64,000 nt of DNA from assembly GCA_025716815.1 (NCBI GenBank), contig JAIXMN010000022.1:1-64000 (forward strand), written 5' to 3'. Positions within the stretch are counted from its first letter, which is position 1, and the number at the start of each line of letters is the position of its first letter. This stretch comes from Dichotomocladium elegans. Lineage: Eukaryota > Mucoromycota > Mucoromycetes > Mucorales > Lichtheimiaceae. The notes beneath the pieces were generated by a model. It had not been told where the DNA came from. It ran no database searches and worked only from the letters and a program-made list of their open reading frames with translations. Positions 11,170 through 26,407 of the stretch are shown one piece after another. A program made the translations under genes and the position numbers.

Positions 11170-14087
11170 CTACTCAAACACATGCTTGACATATCGGCTA
11201 TAATCAAACGAATTCGAATCGGGTTCGCCGCTCAGGCGGGGCATGTCTTCTATCAAGTAATCCACGGCCTTGTCAGAGACGATACAGCGCCGCAGATCGA
11301 GCTCTGTCACGTAAGGCTTGTCGCCAGCAATAGTCTGGAAAGCGTCTTGAAGCTGGCCAGGCGTCGATTTGTCTTCTGTGATCGATACCATGAACTGGAT
11401 AAACTGCTCAAACGTCATTTCATCGTCGTAGTCGAACGTGTCGCCAAACAGTCGGTCCAGCTCGTAGTCGTCATAAAACTTTCCGAGGCTGGCGAGAGCT
11501 GCGGTGAAGCCTTCAATCGAAAGCGTGTTGGTCTGATCATCCGCAAAATGACGGAAGGCATGCTCAAATTCTTCGAGCTGGGCGGGGGTGAGGTTCGTCA
11601 TATTGCGTGCGACGCTCTATAACAATATCCGTATCATCTCGCCAGTATAAGCCTCTTCGTCATCCCTCCCAGCTATTTATATACGCCCTTCAAATTACCT
11701 GATTCTGAATGAAGGCGATCTTTTTTCGTATTGCCTGCTCCACCATGCTAAGCTCAAAAGTAAGATCCTCGACTGAATAGACCGTATAATCGTTCTCTTC
11801 CGTGTTTGCCTCCAAGCATGCCTGATCAAGCAGTTCAATTTGAATCATGTCCTTCTGTAAAGGCGCAATCTTGCGAGCAATACTATCAACTGCACTCATT
11901 TGATGCTCCAAGTCACCGTCGAGGGCCGCCAAATCCGCCGAGATCTTATCTAGCTGCTTTTGGAAATTGTTTGCTGCTTGTGCGTAGGTTTTTCGAAGGC
12001 TCTCCTTGATCCTAAACATGGACCATTCCCGCCCACAAATTAGGTATCGCTTATTGTTGGACGTTTATATTGCGAACTTACTCTCGCATCTTGCTGTTAA
12101 TGTTCCGGTAATATACTGCTTCATTTTTTAGAAGATCTTGCCATATAATATCGAGATCCTAGCAGATGTATCATCCACACCCGTTTCGATATTAATCCAC
12201 ACGATGCGTGTCATTGTAACTCGAGGCTTACACGTAATGTCAGTCCCTCTGGTGGATAGTATGGCTTCAAATTATACGTTTTCAGCTTTGTCTGGATATT
12301 TCCGAGAAGGGTATCCAAATCACGCCGGTCAGCCACCCACTCTCGTTTTTGTGTGCTTTTATAGGCTACAAACTCAAGCCCCTTTTGCTTGACGTCTTGG
12401 TACGAATCCGGCAGCACCGCCGTCTTCCAGTGCTTTTGTATGCTCTGCACTGCTTGTATCAGCTATGTACGCAAAGAGATACGGCGTGTGAATAAGATGC
12501 ATTTCTATAACCCCGGGCAACTGGTAAACTTACGGCCAGCGCCTTTTGCTCGTAGCTATTCTTGGAGATCCAGATCGAGTCCATGACCTCTGCAAACTTT
12601 AAAACTCTTCTTCCTGCTGTCTCATCTTTGTCTAGAAATTAACCGTAAGAGGGCAGCTTGAACCAGAGTGGACCGGACCGTATATGATTTACCTTGAGAT
12701 GAAAAAGCATGGAAATACTGAGCCACATAGGTCATGATCGATCGCTCATCCGGCTTATCAATATTGCAAACGTCCTCCACATCAAGTAGTTTCTATTGTT
12801 GTTGCAGCAGCAATGTAGCAACACCCCCCCCCAAGTTCGATCGATTAGCATACACATGCTTCTAACCCTCCTTTCTCGCACGCTTTACCGGGATATTCAG
12901 ATAGTTCTCGGCAATGTCGAATGCGAGCTTAGTGTTTTCCTCCGGGTTATTCTAGGTTATGTCAAAGAGAAGGGATTATTAGCATGGCCCCGTTCACCAT
13001 AGACTAGTGTTCCAGGCAATCAGCCTTACAAAGTCCAGATCGTGATAGTTTATCAAATCGGGTCGATGCCGGTGGATCAGCGCGCAGCTTTATCGAACGC
13101 GGCAGAGTGTTAAATCACCATAGCTCTCCTCTCTCCCCCCCGGGCAAATAACTCACAAGGCCAACCCACTTTTCCAACTGTAGGTGAAATCTTTCACGTC
13201 AACTTCCTTGTACGGCTGAGTCTTTCGCTGACACCAGAGCAGTAGTCCGTCCTTTGCGCTCTTTCCATCCTGGCTATAGATGGACAGGGTCTTTAGCCCT
13301 TTTGCTCTCCCATCGCTCCCCTCAGACACATCCAGGCTCTTCTTTCCTCCTGCCTTACTTGATGTCGCTAATAGAGAACCTGGAGATGAGCGTCCAGAGC
13401 ATTCCAAGGATAAGCTTAAGATTGCTATCAACAATGTCTGAATGAAAACGGCGGGGATGAGTCCGAGAAGGAAAGTACAACCGTTTGTTATTCTACCCCT
13501 GTCCTTTTTGCAGACGAGTGCACCTACCTTCGGCCCCAATATTGCAGAGCGAGTATCCCCGTGCTCGGATAAAATTGATGGCTGTATTGGCATTCTCAGC
13601 TTTCTGGATTCGCATGCGCGGAGTGGTGCTGTATCGACCAAGTTTAGTGTTGCTGATGATTTCCTACAATAACAAATACCGCATTTGGTATATCGTTCTC
13701 TTTAACAGAGATATACGGAGAAACAATCATTGCTACCAAAAGTTGAATAAGTCGCACACCATCCGAAAGATCCGTGCGCAAGTCTTTGATATGTGGGATG
13801 TTGCCCAGATCGAGTTTCATGTTGACCCTATAGAAGCGGACACCTCGAGGCGGTTAGATATTTTTTTTTTGCCATCGGTAAAAGCACCGCAGAGAGCGAC
13901 ACAAGGGAATAACGAAATAGACGCCGAAGGGATCCCATAGGCTATCGAAACCCAACTTGCCATTTCGTGAATGCTAATGAGCGTGCAAGAAGATAAATCG
14001 TGTGAGAGAGCTTGCACTTGTACATGCAGAAAGCAAAGTTTTGCGGAGCGAGGACCCACTTTTAGTTTGAATAGCTTCCCAAGCCAT
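11170..14087 (-). CDS. ain1: Alpha-actinin (CH-CH-spectrin-EF hand actin cross-linker)
   Basis: This is a many-exon minus-strand gene. Joining exons gives MAWEAIQTKTFTKWQVG, then NMKLDLGNIPHIKDLRTDL SDGVRLIQLL, then EIISNTKLGRYSTTPRMRIQ and ARGYSLCNIGAE, the first calponin-homology domain. The second CH domain is visible as SAKDGLLLWCQRKTQPYKEV and FTYSWKSGLA, then HRHRPDLINYHDLDF. Spectrin-like coiled segments follow (for example MQSIQKHWKTAVLPDSYQDV and the frame at 11690-12019). The C terminus (11170-11601) is an alpha-actinin EF-hand module, MTNLTPAQLEEFEHAFRHFA onward, whose first loop lacks several calcium ligands. Product: F-actin bundling at cytokinetic rings and cortical actin. The span suggests a rod shorter than the four animal repeats. 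Exon 2 is only 22 nt (13952-13973). Confidence 0.88.
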
Positions 14088-14804
14088 AGTAGGAGCAAGG
14101 AGCGAGTAAAAGAAAGGTGGTATCTAGGAACAAAGCAGAAAAAAATAGAAAAAGGGCCGGTTCAGTAAGCAACAAAAACAACAACAACAATAATAATAAT
14201 AACCTATATGCAGCATAATGGGGAACTCACACCCCAAACCACCACTACCACCACCACCGCCCCTCATGGGCAATTCATTGTCTTTTCAATTTTGCTCTCA
14301 TCAATATGGATGCTGATGTTTGTGGGACAAGAGACAAGGTTCGTGCAGACATGCTGGTACCCGGGTGCATCCGTTTGTCTTCACCTTTTCTCTCGTCTCG
14401 TTCTTCCTCGCTATGTCTTGATCTCCGCAACCTCGCTCTCATTAGACTACCCGGCGGGTCTGGAAGATACTCACCTTTGGGCACAAGGCTCTCCTGAGAA
14501 CAAAAGGATCGATGCATCAAGCAGATCGTCATATCTTCGACATCGGCGTCATTCACCCTTGCCGTGGTTGTTATAGAGTTCTGATTTGACCGTATTTTAC
14601 TCGAAGCGGTATTCGTCGTATCCAGCAAAGTAGTCCGGAAAACACTTGGCTTGATGTATCTGCTCACTTCCCACAATCCCCAACAAGAATCGAATAGGTG
14701 ATCTCGAGTATATAATCTATTACGCTCAGTGGAGATGCTACAATAAAATAAAAGTGATAGAGAAAACCAAAAGGGAAAATTCTAACCAATAAAGGGATTG
14801 TAGT
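14088..14804. other. Intergenic region upstream of alpha-actinin
   Basis: This lies between the alpha-actinin start and the SERCA stop, both on the minus strand. It contains ACA/AAT simple repeats near 14170-14200 and a CCA repeat near 14240-14262. A minus-strand frame of 134 residues (14275-14676) was examined. It shows no recognised family, overlaps a plus-strand frame of equal quality, and was not called. Confidence 0.4.
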
Positions 14805-18227
<3,423 letters not shown>

Positions 18228-18985
18228 TAAAGCAACGGAGAAAAGAAATTACGGAAGAAAGGAGAGAAAGAGGGTGCTATCGGCTGCTGCCAAGTAGGAC
18301 CGATTTTGAAATCCAGAGGACAAACGCAGCCTTCACCATGCCTCTCACGTCTGCTTTTCTCGAATGTTTTAAAACAATAGCACAGATAATGGATGGATAC
18401 AACCAACCGTACTGCCTTGCTTTATGGCAAAGGAAACCGTACATGACCCATAAGCTCAATGATGGCTATAATGAACGGATGGTTTTATAAAGCGGTGTAG
18501 GGCCTTTCGTCAGTCGATGTGCTGGACGATTGTGATTTGTTCCAGCAATTTTTCTTGCCCAGCCCAGCCCAGTCGCTTCGCTCCGTCTCCAGGCCTTCTT
18601 TAGATCATTTTCTGGATTCTGACTAATTTATTTTCTCTCCGTTCCTTAACTGCGTGTAATTACTTCGCCTCGGTATGCCGTACTATATTCGCTAATAATA
18701 CAGCAATTACTGCAAAAAAAGGAAGAGCAATTGCAGAACGCAAATAAACAGGAGCTGAAATAAATGATAGCTTCGTAACTATGCGTATGATAATCCGAAT
18801 CCAGACCTCGGGAGAATATGGATGAGGGATTTGGCTCGGTACTAATTTATCCGCAGCTCTCCCCTTTCTTGTTTATGCCGTTTCTGCGGACCTTTCTCAG
18901 TCGCGTCAAACATGACTCTGTATTAAAGGTAAATGCTCTGCTCAAAGCTATGGTTTAATATGCTCATTGTGTTTATCGGATCTAG
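18228..18985. other. Divergent promoter region between SERCA and the XRCC2-like gene
   Basis: No gene was recognised. A probable 5' UTR intron of the downstream gene is suggested by the donor 'gtaaatg' near 18929 and the acceptor 'gatctag' directly before the ATG at 18986. A C-rich patch 'cccagcccagccca' lies near 18560. Confidence 0.4.
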
Positions 18986-19582
18986 ATGGTGGACACGCGG
19001 CAAACACTGCAATGTCCTATACCTGAATTGGAGGAATGGATTTGCGACAAGACCAGGAAGGACGGGATTCGCATGGGCGATACTGTGAATTTCTACGGTC
19101 CTTCTGGTGGGGGGAAGACTTGGGCCGTGAGTGTCATGGCGGATCAAGAGCTAGCACATTCTTTAAGGAGCGTGGTCGTGTTCGACTTGGACGGCCGATG
19201 GAGTACGATCCTCCCAGATCGACCGCGCTTTCATCTTTTTCAGCCGACGACACCGACGCAATGGTTTGCAGCTGCATATTGTTTTGAAGAGTGGCTTTAT
19301 GAACATTCGCAAGAGCTTGTCAGTCTGGTAATCGTTGACGGTATTATGCACAACACCTTTGACGACAATCTCGCCCGTGTTTTTAAAGAACTCCAGCAGA
19401 GGTGGAAATTTTGCTTGATGACAACCTCGATTGGCTATGTCCAAGCCTCCAACCCCGGATTATTCCAATACGACTATTGCCTGCATGTCGCCAAAGAAGA
19501 TGAAAACGTGAAGCTAAAAATGATCTGGCCTGTCGTGTCATCTGGTCTGCTGTTTCCGGTCCCCAACCGACTTCTGTCTTGA
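18986..19582 (+). CDS. RecA-fold ATPase, XRCC2-like RAD51 paralogue
   Basis: A 198-residue intronless frame. A Walker A motif GPSGGGKT lies at residues 38-45, after a short region that ends MGDTVNFY. A strand plus acidic residues, VVVFDLDGRW, stands where XRCC2 has 'VLFIDTDYHF'. The Walker B-like strand LVSLVIVDGIMHN follows after a helix with aromatic residues. This order (Walker A, hydrophobic strand with DLD/DTD, 'RF.LF' segment, Walker B-like strand) matches XRCC2 better than bacterial RecA or core Rad51, and the protein lacks a DNA-binding N-terminal domain. XRCC2 acts with other RAD51 paralogues in homologous recombination repair. Similarity is read by eye, so a different RecA-superfamily ATPase remains possible. 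It converges with the methyltransferase gene at 19662. Confidence 0.55.
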   Translation: MVDTRQTLQCPIPELEEWICDKTRKDGIRMGDTVNFYGPSGGGKTWAVSVMADQELAHSLRSVVVFDLDGRWSTILPDRPRFHLFQPTTPTQWFAAAYCFEEWLYEHSQELVSLVIVDGIMHNTFDDNLARVFKELQQRWKFCLMTTSIGYVQASNPGLFQYDYCLHVAKEDENVKLKMIWPVVSSGLLFPVPNRLLS

Positions 19583-19661
19583 ACCAATTGATTTTGAAAC
19601 AAACAAGCCAGAAGGCCATATACTTTATTGAATACATTTGATATCAGCAAATGCAAGACAG

Positions 19662-20534
19662 TTATTTGCGTTTCCAAACACTCATCTTCTCTCTGCCGAT
19701 ACGGTTGGGATGCCCACGAGCATCGGCAAGATAAATGTTTTCGAAGTTGTCACCCAGCAATTCCATGTACCTATGGCAGCGTAAGCGATATCACAACAAG
19801 TCAATCTGTTGATCAACTCACACTTCCTCAGACAACCCGAAGGGTGGACCACCTTCGCGCTCCTCCAGTGGATACATTAAAGCAATGAGCACACCACCGG
19901 GTCTGATAATCTCAGCCATTCTTGAACTCCATTGAGGTCTCATGACTGGTGGCATGGCACATAAAAACCTTTTGTGGTGTTTTTTTTTCGCGTGTCAGAA
20001 TAGATTGTGTACTCAACCTCCATCAACCCATAGTGTCTCTCTGGTTACGTGTAGTCGTAGACGAGATCATAACCCCTTTGCGGGATCTGGAATTTATAGA
20101 AGTCATCACAGATAAAGTCGTAATTGCCTTCGGGATAATCCTTATGTCATCGGCAGGCAGCACATTATGAGTTGATATATCAATGGCGTTCAATTACTAA
20201 TTTGCCTTTTCTCTACCTTTTTGACTTTGGCAATACAAGTGGGGCTCATATCCAATCCTGTCATATGACGATCCGGCGTTGACAATAGCAGAACGTCATA
20301 GCCTTCCCGGTCCCCATGCCACCCATAATCGATAAGGTGACACGCTATATTCGTACAGCTATTCACGAACGTACCTGCACCACAACCGGGAACAAGACCA
20401 ATGCCTTGACTGGGGATCAAGTCACCGTGGTCTTTCAGAAACGAAACTAGCGCCGGACTTGCTCTGCCCTTGTCCCACAAGGTATCTGCAATCTGCCATC
20501 GCTTTTCCCAATCGCAAGCAGTCGTCGTAGTCAT
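19662..20534 (-). CDS. TPMT-family thiol/halide methyltransferase (HOL-like)
   Basis: Exon 1 starts MTTTTACDWEKRWQIADTLW at 20534 and contains WDKGRASPAL and the SAM-binding glycine motif LVPGCGAG. Later exons give DVLLLSTPDRHMTGLDMSPT, then LPADD and NYDFICDDFYKFQIPQRGYD LVYDYT. These are followed by FLCAMPPVMRPQWSSRMAEI, IRPGGVLIALMYPLEEREGG PPFGLSEE, and the last exon YMELLGDNFENIYLADARGH to SVWKRK. The Trp/Asp start, the 'VPGCGxG' motif, the 'GLDxSPT' motif and 'GPPF.LS' before the C terminus are family marks of thiopurine/thiocyanate methyltransferases. The enzyme would transfer methyl from S-adenosylmethionine to thiols, thiocyanate or halides. About five exons, soluble, no targeting signal seen. 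Confidence 0.8.
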
Positions 20535-22631
20535 TTCGGAAGGTGGGGAGGAAGAAAAAAGTGGCGCGCCGAAAAAGAACGCAGGGGGGGAGGCGCGAGG
20601 GACACATTTCTCATGGGGTGTAATCGGGATATTAATCGCTATTGTTTATTTTAAACGAACGCATTTGTTGACATATCTGCGGAAAAAAAAACTCTTGAAG
20701 CAGGACAGGAGAGTCTGACTGTCCAGGAGAAAGGGAGAAAACAATGTAGTGTGTATCTACGACACATGAAGAGTATCTCCGTGCGATGAACAGAAGAGAG
20801 GAGGACACAAAATTCTCGTTCCACACTCTCCGTGTCGTTGGGCTATGCTGCATCTATGGCTGTATGACAAGCAGATAAAGGCACGAGATGCGTCGCTTTA
20901 CTGATTTTGCTCATTGTTGCGGATTTAGATCCCCAATTCTCATAAAGCACATGGTAAATCAAAAGGCTTGGCTCATATGAATTTAGCCGCGTACTCATTC
21001 TTTTGTCGATGATCGGCAGATGAACGAAAACGATCCTTCCATTTCCATCTTGTGCACCGGAAACGCCCATCATCCGGCCGGCGGGGAAATGAAACCCTTT
21101 TTTTTTTAAATGAGGAAGAGGAATGCCACCTTTTTTCATCCCGTCGAATTTTGTCAGGTGCCATATAGAGATCATTCAAGAATTCCTCCTTTTTAGCGAT
21201 GAACATCATGTTTGTAGAGATCATCCGATCTCCTAAATGACGTTTTCCCACTCTGTTGTTCCATTGACTCACTAGGCAATAGTAATATTTGCTACGGACC
21301 ATTTTGTGAAACGATGGCAATTAACCTAGATCCTAGGTGCAGCAGCATGCGTTGTCATTCTCATTCAAATTATGATACTGCTAAAAATGGATGCGCCTGC
21401 TCAATGACTTTAAAAGGGATACGGAATGTCATACGGTCAGTAAGACGGGTTTATTAAAACCGGTGATACAGTACATAGCATGATAGGGTTTTAGTACGTA
21501 CCAACCATTGTCAGTCGATTCCATCTCGTACTCCCCAACCGTTTTCACCTGTTACATACCTGTTGTAAGAGCCGAAAATAAAGTTCCTCGGACTAACAAA
21601 AAAAGTCTTATCGTCCCTTTTTTTCTAAAAGAAATTGAGTAAATCTCAATTACAGAGGAACAGCTGGAAAAGATTTCGTTCCGTATGTTATAGTCGCATC
21701 ATGATGATGATTCGTCCACTTCAGATGTGGTCTGTTATAGACAACGCGCTCTACCAAAATTGTGCAAATTGCGTGGGGCTTATCCTCCGCACTCGCTTTC
21801 TTTCCAGCTTTTCGGCACTGTCATCCAGCAGATATAATATTTTTTTTTATAAATAAACAAGTCCTATTCTTGCATGCATTTAGCGATTTTAAGATCTGCG
21901 AGGTTCGGAAACGTATCGGGTAACATGTCGCCGAAAAGTCATGTCCGGAGAACGAGGTGATGCTCCATTGAAGGACGGTGGGCTATTGCGGGGTTTCAAT
22001 TGTTTTTTTTTTTTTTTTTTTTTAGGGCATTGCAGGATTCAGAGTCATTAATTTTACCAATAAACCCAAAAGAGGCGCGCCAGAAAGAGAGGAAGAGATG
22101 GAGCGCACATCTTATTTAGATATATTTATATGTTACTTATGCAATAATATGAATTGCAATTCTTTCAAAAAAGAATCATTGCCATCTGGGTCCTTTTGTT
22201 TCGAAGTAATTGAAGAAGGCGAATTAACGCAGCTCTCATGTCGTAGTAAAGGGTTCATGTAACAACGTATGTAGTATAGGACGGGATTTAATGTGAGGCA
22301 CGAGGGTTTTCTCCAGACAGTGTAACCCCAAATTTAAACATGCCCTGTCTGGGCGGGTAAACACGTTTGGGCCATGTGCGCAACAGACGAGCCAAATACA
22401 CACACACACACGCACGTACTCAGAGAGTAAAAGAGTGAGAAATATGCTACACTGCTAGAGAGCGAGTCCATTTGTCTCTATAAATACCCTTCATTATTCC
22501 GGCACCAATGTCGAGCTTCCTCCTCCTCTCTTCTCTTTATATTTCATTTTTCATATTTATCCTTATTGCTTTTATTTCATTCACACACATACATATATAT
22601 CCCAAACGAAAAAATCCAAAAACAAAAGAAG
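20535..22631. other. Intergenic, AT-rich, no gene recognised
   Basis: A long T tract (about 22003-22023) and scattered short frames occur, none with family resemblance. Minus-strand frames at 20843-21175 and 20973-21320 overlap each other, which argues against coding. The distal part is the promoter of the Zn2Cys6 gene. Confidence 0.4.
22479..22486 (+). promoter_or_regulatory. TATA box of the Zn2Cys6 gene
   Basis: A 'tataaata' sequence lies about 150 bp upstream of the ATG at 22632. The intervening leader is CT-rich, which is common in fungal promoters. Assignment rests on consensus and position. Confidence 0.5.
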
Positions 22632-23429
22632 ATGAAGACAATCCACCATATGGCTACCGACAAGACCCGCCGCAAGCGCCTCAAGGTGGTGAGTGCTTGC
22701 AGTGAGTGCCGCCGGAAAAAGACCAAGTGCAATGGCGAATCGCCCTGCAGTGGTTGTATCAAAGCTCGAGTCGAATGTCGCTACGTGACCTCTGTCAATA
22801 AGCCTCGGCCTGCTGTTGCTCGACACCATGCCTCAGCAACGGTAACGGCCGCCGCGGCATCGACCCAGCACCATCACCATCGTCACCAAGAAGGTACTGG
22901 TGCACCAAACAGCGCTCAGCACCATCTCAACAGTGTGAGCCATAGCGCCAACAGCAACAATCGAACGACCATCGAGGCTATTGAGCACCGGCTCACCATG
23001 ATCGAGGATATCCTCAGGTCCCTGCTGAAAGATCGTGCCGCACAAAACAACGGTGCTACGCCGCCCATGATGATGATGGCGCCCATGCAGCAACAACAGC
23101 ACCAGCATGCTTCTCATGCCCATAATTGGAACATGCCACGGCCCTCCTCGGCCTTCCTGCAGTTGCCGCCATTGCGAAGATCGTCCCCTCCGTTGGTGCA
23201 GCCCCCAAGCAGCAGCAACAGCAACAGCAGTAGCCCAATTAGCAGCAGCAGCGCGTCTCCGCCATCGTCCATCCGGAGCCTGCTGAACGACCAGGACGAT
23301 CTGCCAACGCCGCCGCCCTCAGCGACGTTCTTCCACCATTACCCCCAAAACCACCACCACCATCACCACAAAGAAGAATTCATCGGCCGACAGCATCACT
23401 TTTACCCCGAGCTGCACATGACACCCTGA
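22632..23429 (+). CDS. Zn2Cys6 fungal transcription factor
   Basis: A single exon of 265 residues starting MKTIHHMATDKTRRKRLKVV. The binuclear zinc cluster is at about residues 23-49 with spacing C-x2-C-x6-C-x5-C-x2-C-x6-C (CSEC, KC, PCSGC, EC), preceded by a basic stretch (RRKRLK) that fits DNA contact and nuclear import. A predicted helix at about residues 117-140 (TIEAIEHRLTMIEDILRSLL) suits the dimerisation coiled coil that usually follows the cluster. The rest is His, Gln, Ser and Pro rich, and no fungal_trans middle homology region is seen. A longer in-frame start at 22566 would add a hydrophobic leader and seems unlikely. Target genes cannot be inferred. Confidence 0.88.
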   Translation: MKTIHHMATDKTRRKRLKVVSACSECRRKKTKCNGESPCSGCIKARVECRYVTSVNKPRPAVARHHASATVTAAAASTQHHHHRHQEGTGAPNSAQHHLNSVSHSANSNNRTTIEAIEHRLTMIEDILRSLLKDRAAQNNGATPPMMMMAPMQQQQHQHASHAHNWNMPRPSSAFLQLPPLRRSSPPLVQPPSSSNSNSSSPISSSSASPPSSIRSLLNDQDDLPTPPPSATFFHHYPQNHHHHHHKEEFIGRQHHFYPELHMTP

Positions 23430-26407
23430 AATCCCCCCCGTCCATCGTTACGAGGGTCTGTGGGTCTTGCAAGTCTCCCCAAAAAAGAAATAATGCTGGC
23501 CAATTCTTTGTTCTAAAATCCCACCTTTTCTCATAATATGATACCCACCCAAACCCTATCAAATCTTCTTCTTTGACATGATATCTCTTTTCGTCTTTAA
23601 CAAACGTACGTATGCCCTTCCTTTCACTTCTTGTATCTCCACGTATTTAGAGTTTAACATCTCTTTTGAAATCTGAAAATATCCTTTGATTTTTGTGAAT
23701 GAAATAATAAAGTAAATAAAAGAGAAACCACAAACTGTATTCCTGTCAAGCCCGCACATCCTCGCACGAAACACACTGCCCACTTGCTTCTTGTGTATCC
23801 CGAGCTTGTTTAGAGAAAGAGAGGGGGGAACGATAAATTTTCATTTATCCAATCAGTTCTACGGCATATTAAGTCTTCCATATCAATACCATCATTTTAT
23901 TAGATGCATCAATCGTGTTGTGTATCCCCCTACTCTCATGGGCATACTACGAAAATCTCCCTCCTTTTTTTTCTCACACGCAGAGCACACGCAGCATATG
24001 TCCATGTCCTCTGTTTATCCACCCCGCCCACCCATCCGTGTTTTCACATGTCCCTTTCGTCTCCCGTACTCGTTCGCATTCTTCAGAACACGATCATCTA
24101 TTGTCCTCAGTTACATTGCGCATAGCAATCATTCACCTCCCAAAGGCTCCCTAGAGACCCCTGATCGCGAATGGATGTCACATTCGTTGTTCTTGCCCTG
24201 TTCTCATGACGAGGGTCAACCGCGAGTCTGGCAAGTTCCCTTTTTCTTTTTAAGAAAAAAGTGCCCCGGCCCTAAGAACAAGAAGAAAAGATCAGGTCAT
24301 GGAAGCTATCACTGAAAAAAAGTGGGGGGGGGAGGGAGGTAATGTACGTAGCATCCGATTGTAGCATCGCATGCCACAACCTCCGCTTCATCTCTTATGA
24401 TGAAGGGACTGGGTCACCGGGCCAACGATGTAAAATAAGTGCACTGACCCATTCGTTCAGTGGCGCAAAAGACACCAAAGTGTCACGTAGACACATCTAC
24501 TTACAGCAAGGGCCATCACCCCGCTCTTTTTCCATCCCCCCCATTGTACCGGGTCCGGTGAACGGTCCAGTTTGTTGTTTGTTTGTCGGTCATGCTCACA
24601 AACGCAACAAGGAATATCACGACCGGCTGTATGGGTCGGGCCCTGAACCGCTCATCGAAGCATCCATATACCGTCGCCACCCGAGAAGAGAATTGGAATA
24701 GAAGAAGGAGAGCAAGAGCCAGGACGGCTGCGGAAAGGACCTATTTGAAAGACATGGACACGCATTCCGGGACGTTCGCGGAACACACACGCGGACACAT
24801 ACACAGAGAGAATGGGTCGATCTGAATGGGATGTGAAATTGCAAATTCAGGATGTACATCACCCTGTCCTTTCTCTTATTCTACCAATATCTGGGGGACA
24901 GTATAGCAATCTAAGCAATTTCCTATTTTTTGTCCCGGTACCTTTGTCGTTCACAGTAAAAACGACTTGGGACCTATTTACGCTCCTTTGCGGACACAGG
25001 ACACAAGACTTGCGGAGCAGTTTTTTTTTTTCGCGCGCACACACACACACATACACACACGCATAGGATTTGGAATGATGTACCACCAACCGAAGAAACG
25101 GTCACCGTCCGCCGCAGGTTGCATGGGCTGTCCTACTTGAGATCAGTATGTGAAATCATGAGTCGCAAAGGTCGCCACATTGTCACTCGCGTAGCGCACT
25201 TGGCTCAGCTTGGTCGTAAATGCCGCAGCACCTTATCAAACTCAGATAAAAAGATGACGTCAATCACGTATGCGCAAAGTTGTGCGCATAAGTGCAGACA
25301 ATATATTCACTCATCACGCCATTGAACCCTACGCAGATATGTTCAACAGCTAGTCTCGGCAATGACCCATACAGATTTAATGCCAAGGATGGCAACAGCT
25401 CCCAAGCTATAGTTTCTTTTTTTAGTATATTTGCGGACGCCAATCGTTCGCGAGCTTGGTGGTAGATCCCATCAATGATCGGGGCTATATCTGAGTAAAT
25501 TGTCCCAACGACTACTCCGCTTTGGATGAGCACTCTTTAATCAAGCCGTTTATTCACTGCAGAAATCATCTTTGACCGGTCGATCATTCAATATCTCTAT
25601 TTCTGACAATCCGTCCCCAAAAGATTGTATGGCAATATTGGTAGTTATTAGAATTTGGCATATACTTTTTCATGCAAGAGACATTGTAGAATGATGGAAT
25701 GCTGTACCGCTTCACTCTCGTCGGATATCTGTCTACGAACGGTCCACGTTCGGTTGCATGGTTATCTATACTATGTACCTTATTGATCTTTGGGACTATT
25801 GTCCCTCTCAGCTTGGGGGAAAAAGGTTCTCCTTGTTGCGGCATCCTGAAACAAGTAAGAAACAGTTTTTCAATTCCGGTCCTGATGATGGATTCTCAAA
25901 CTATTATAGGTCATCCTTGCTCCTCCACGTGGGTCTTTAATAATGACAGTGTTCATACCTTATCTGTCCGGAATTGATCCGGCTACTATTATCCGTATCA
26001 TCGGTGATATTCAGAAGCACTTGCTCAAAGGACGATGCAGACGAATGGAGAGGTCGATGCATGTGTACATCGAACGCTCATAATGATGAGTATTCCAAAT
26101 CTTGAGGATGGTGGCCAAACAACCGGGGCTGGACCTTAAAAAAATGGAAGTGTACGTACGTAGCAGGGTGCAGGATTTCAATTATCAAGGCGCCGCTTTC
26201 GCCTTTTTTTTTGTATTCCTATATATATATCTTATTCGTACTTTTTCTTCTGGTAATCACTTGCAAAACGAACTGCCCCTGGCAACAAAGGCAGGAAAGA
26301 AGAGACCCTCTTCTTCTATTATTTATTTATTTCTTTACTACTGCCACTACTTCTTTTCTATCAAACAAAAACTTAGAAGAGCGTGAGTGAGGGGCTTGCT
26401 GCACACA
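23430..26407. other. Gene-poor stretch between the Zn2Cys6 and FYVE genes
   Basis: Contains CT-rich tracts, CA microsatellites (about 25038-25062) and overlapping low-complexity frames on both strands. Minus-strand frames at 25264-25533 and 25584-25844 were checked and match nothing recognised. A TA run (about 26221-26230) lies upstream of the FYVE gene. Confidence 0.4.

Noticed and set aside
14275..14676. Minus-strand 134-residue ORF upstream of alpha-actinin
   Set aside because: No family resemblance, an equally long frame on the other strand, and the alpha-actinin start at 14087 already gives a complete N terminus.
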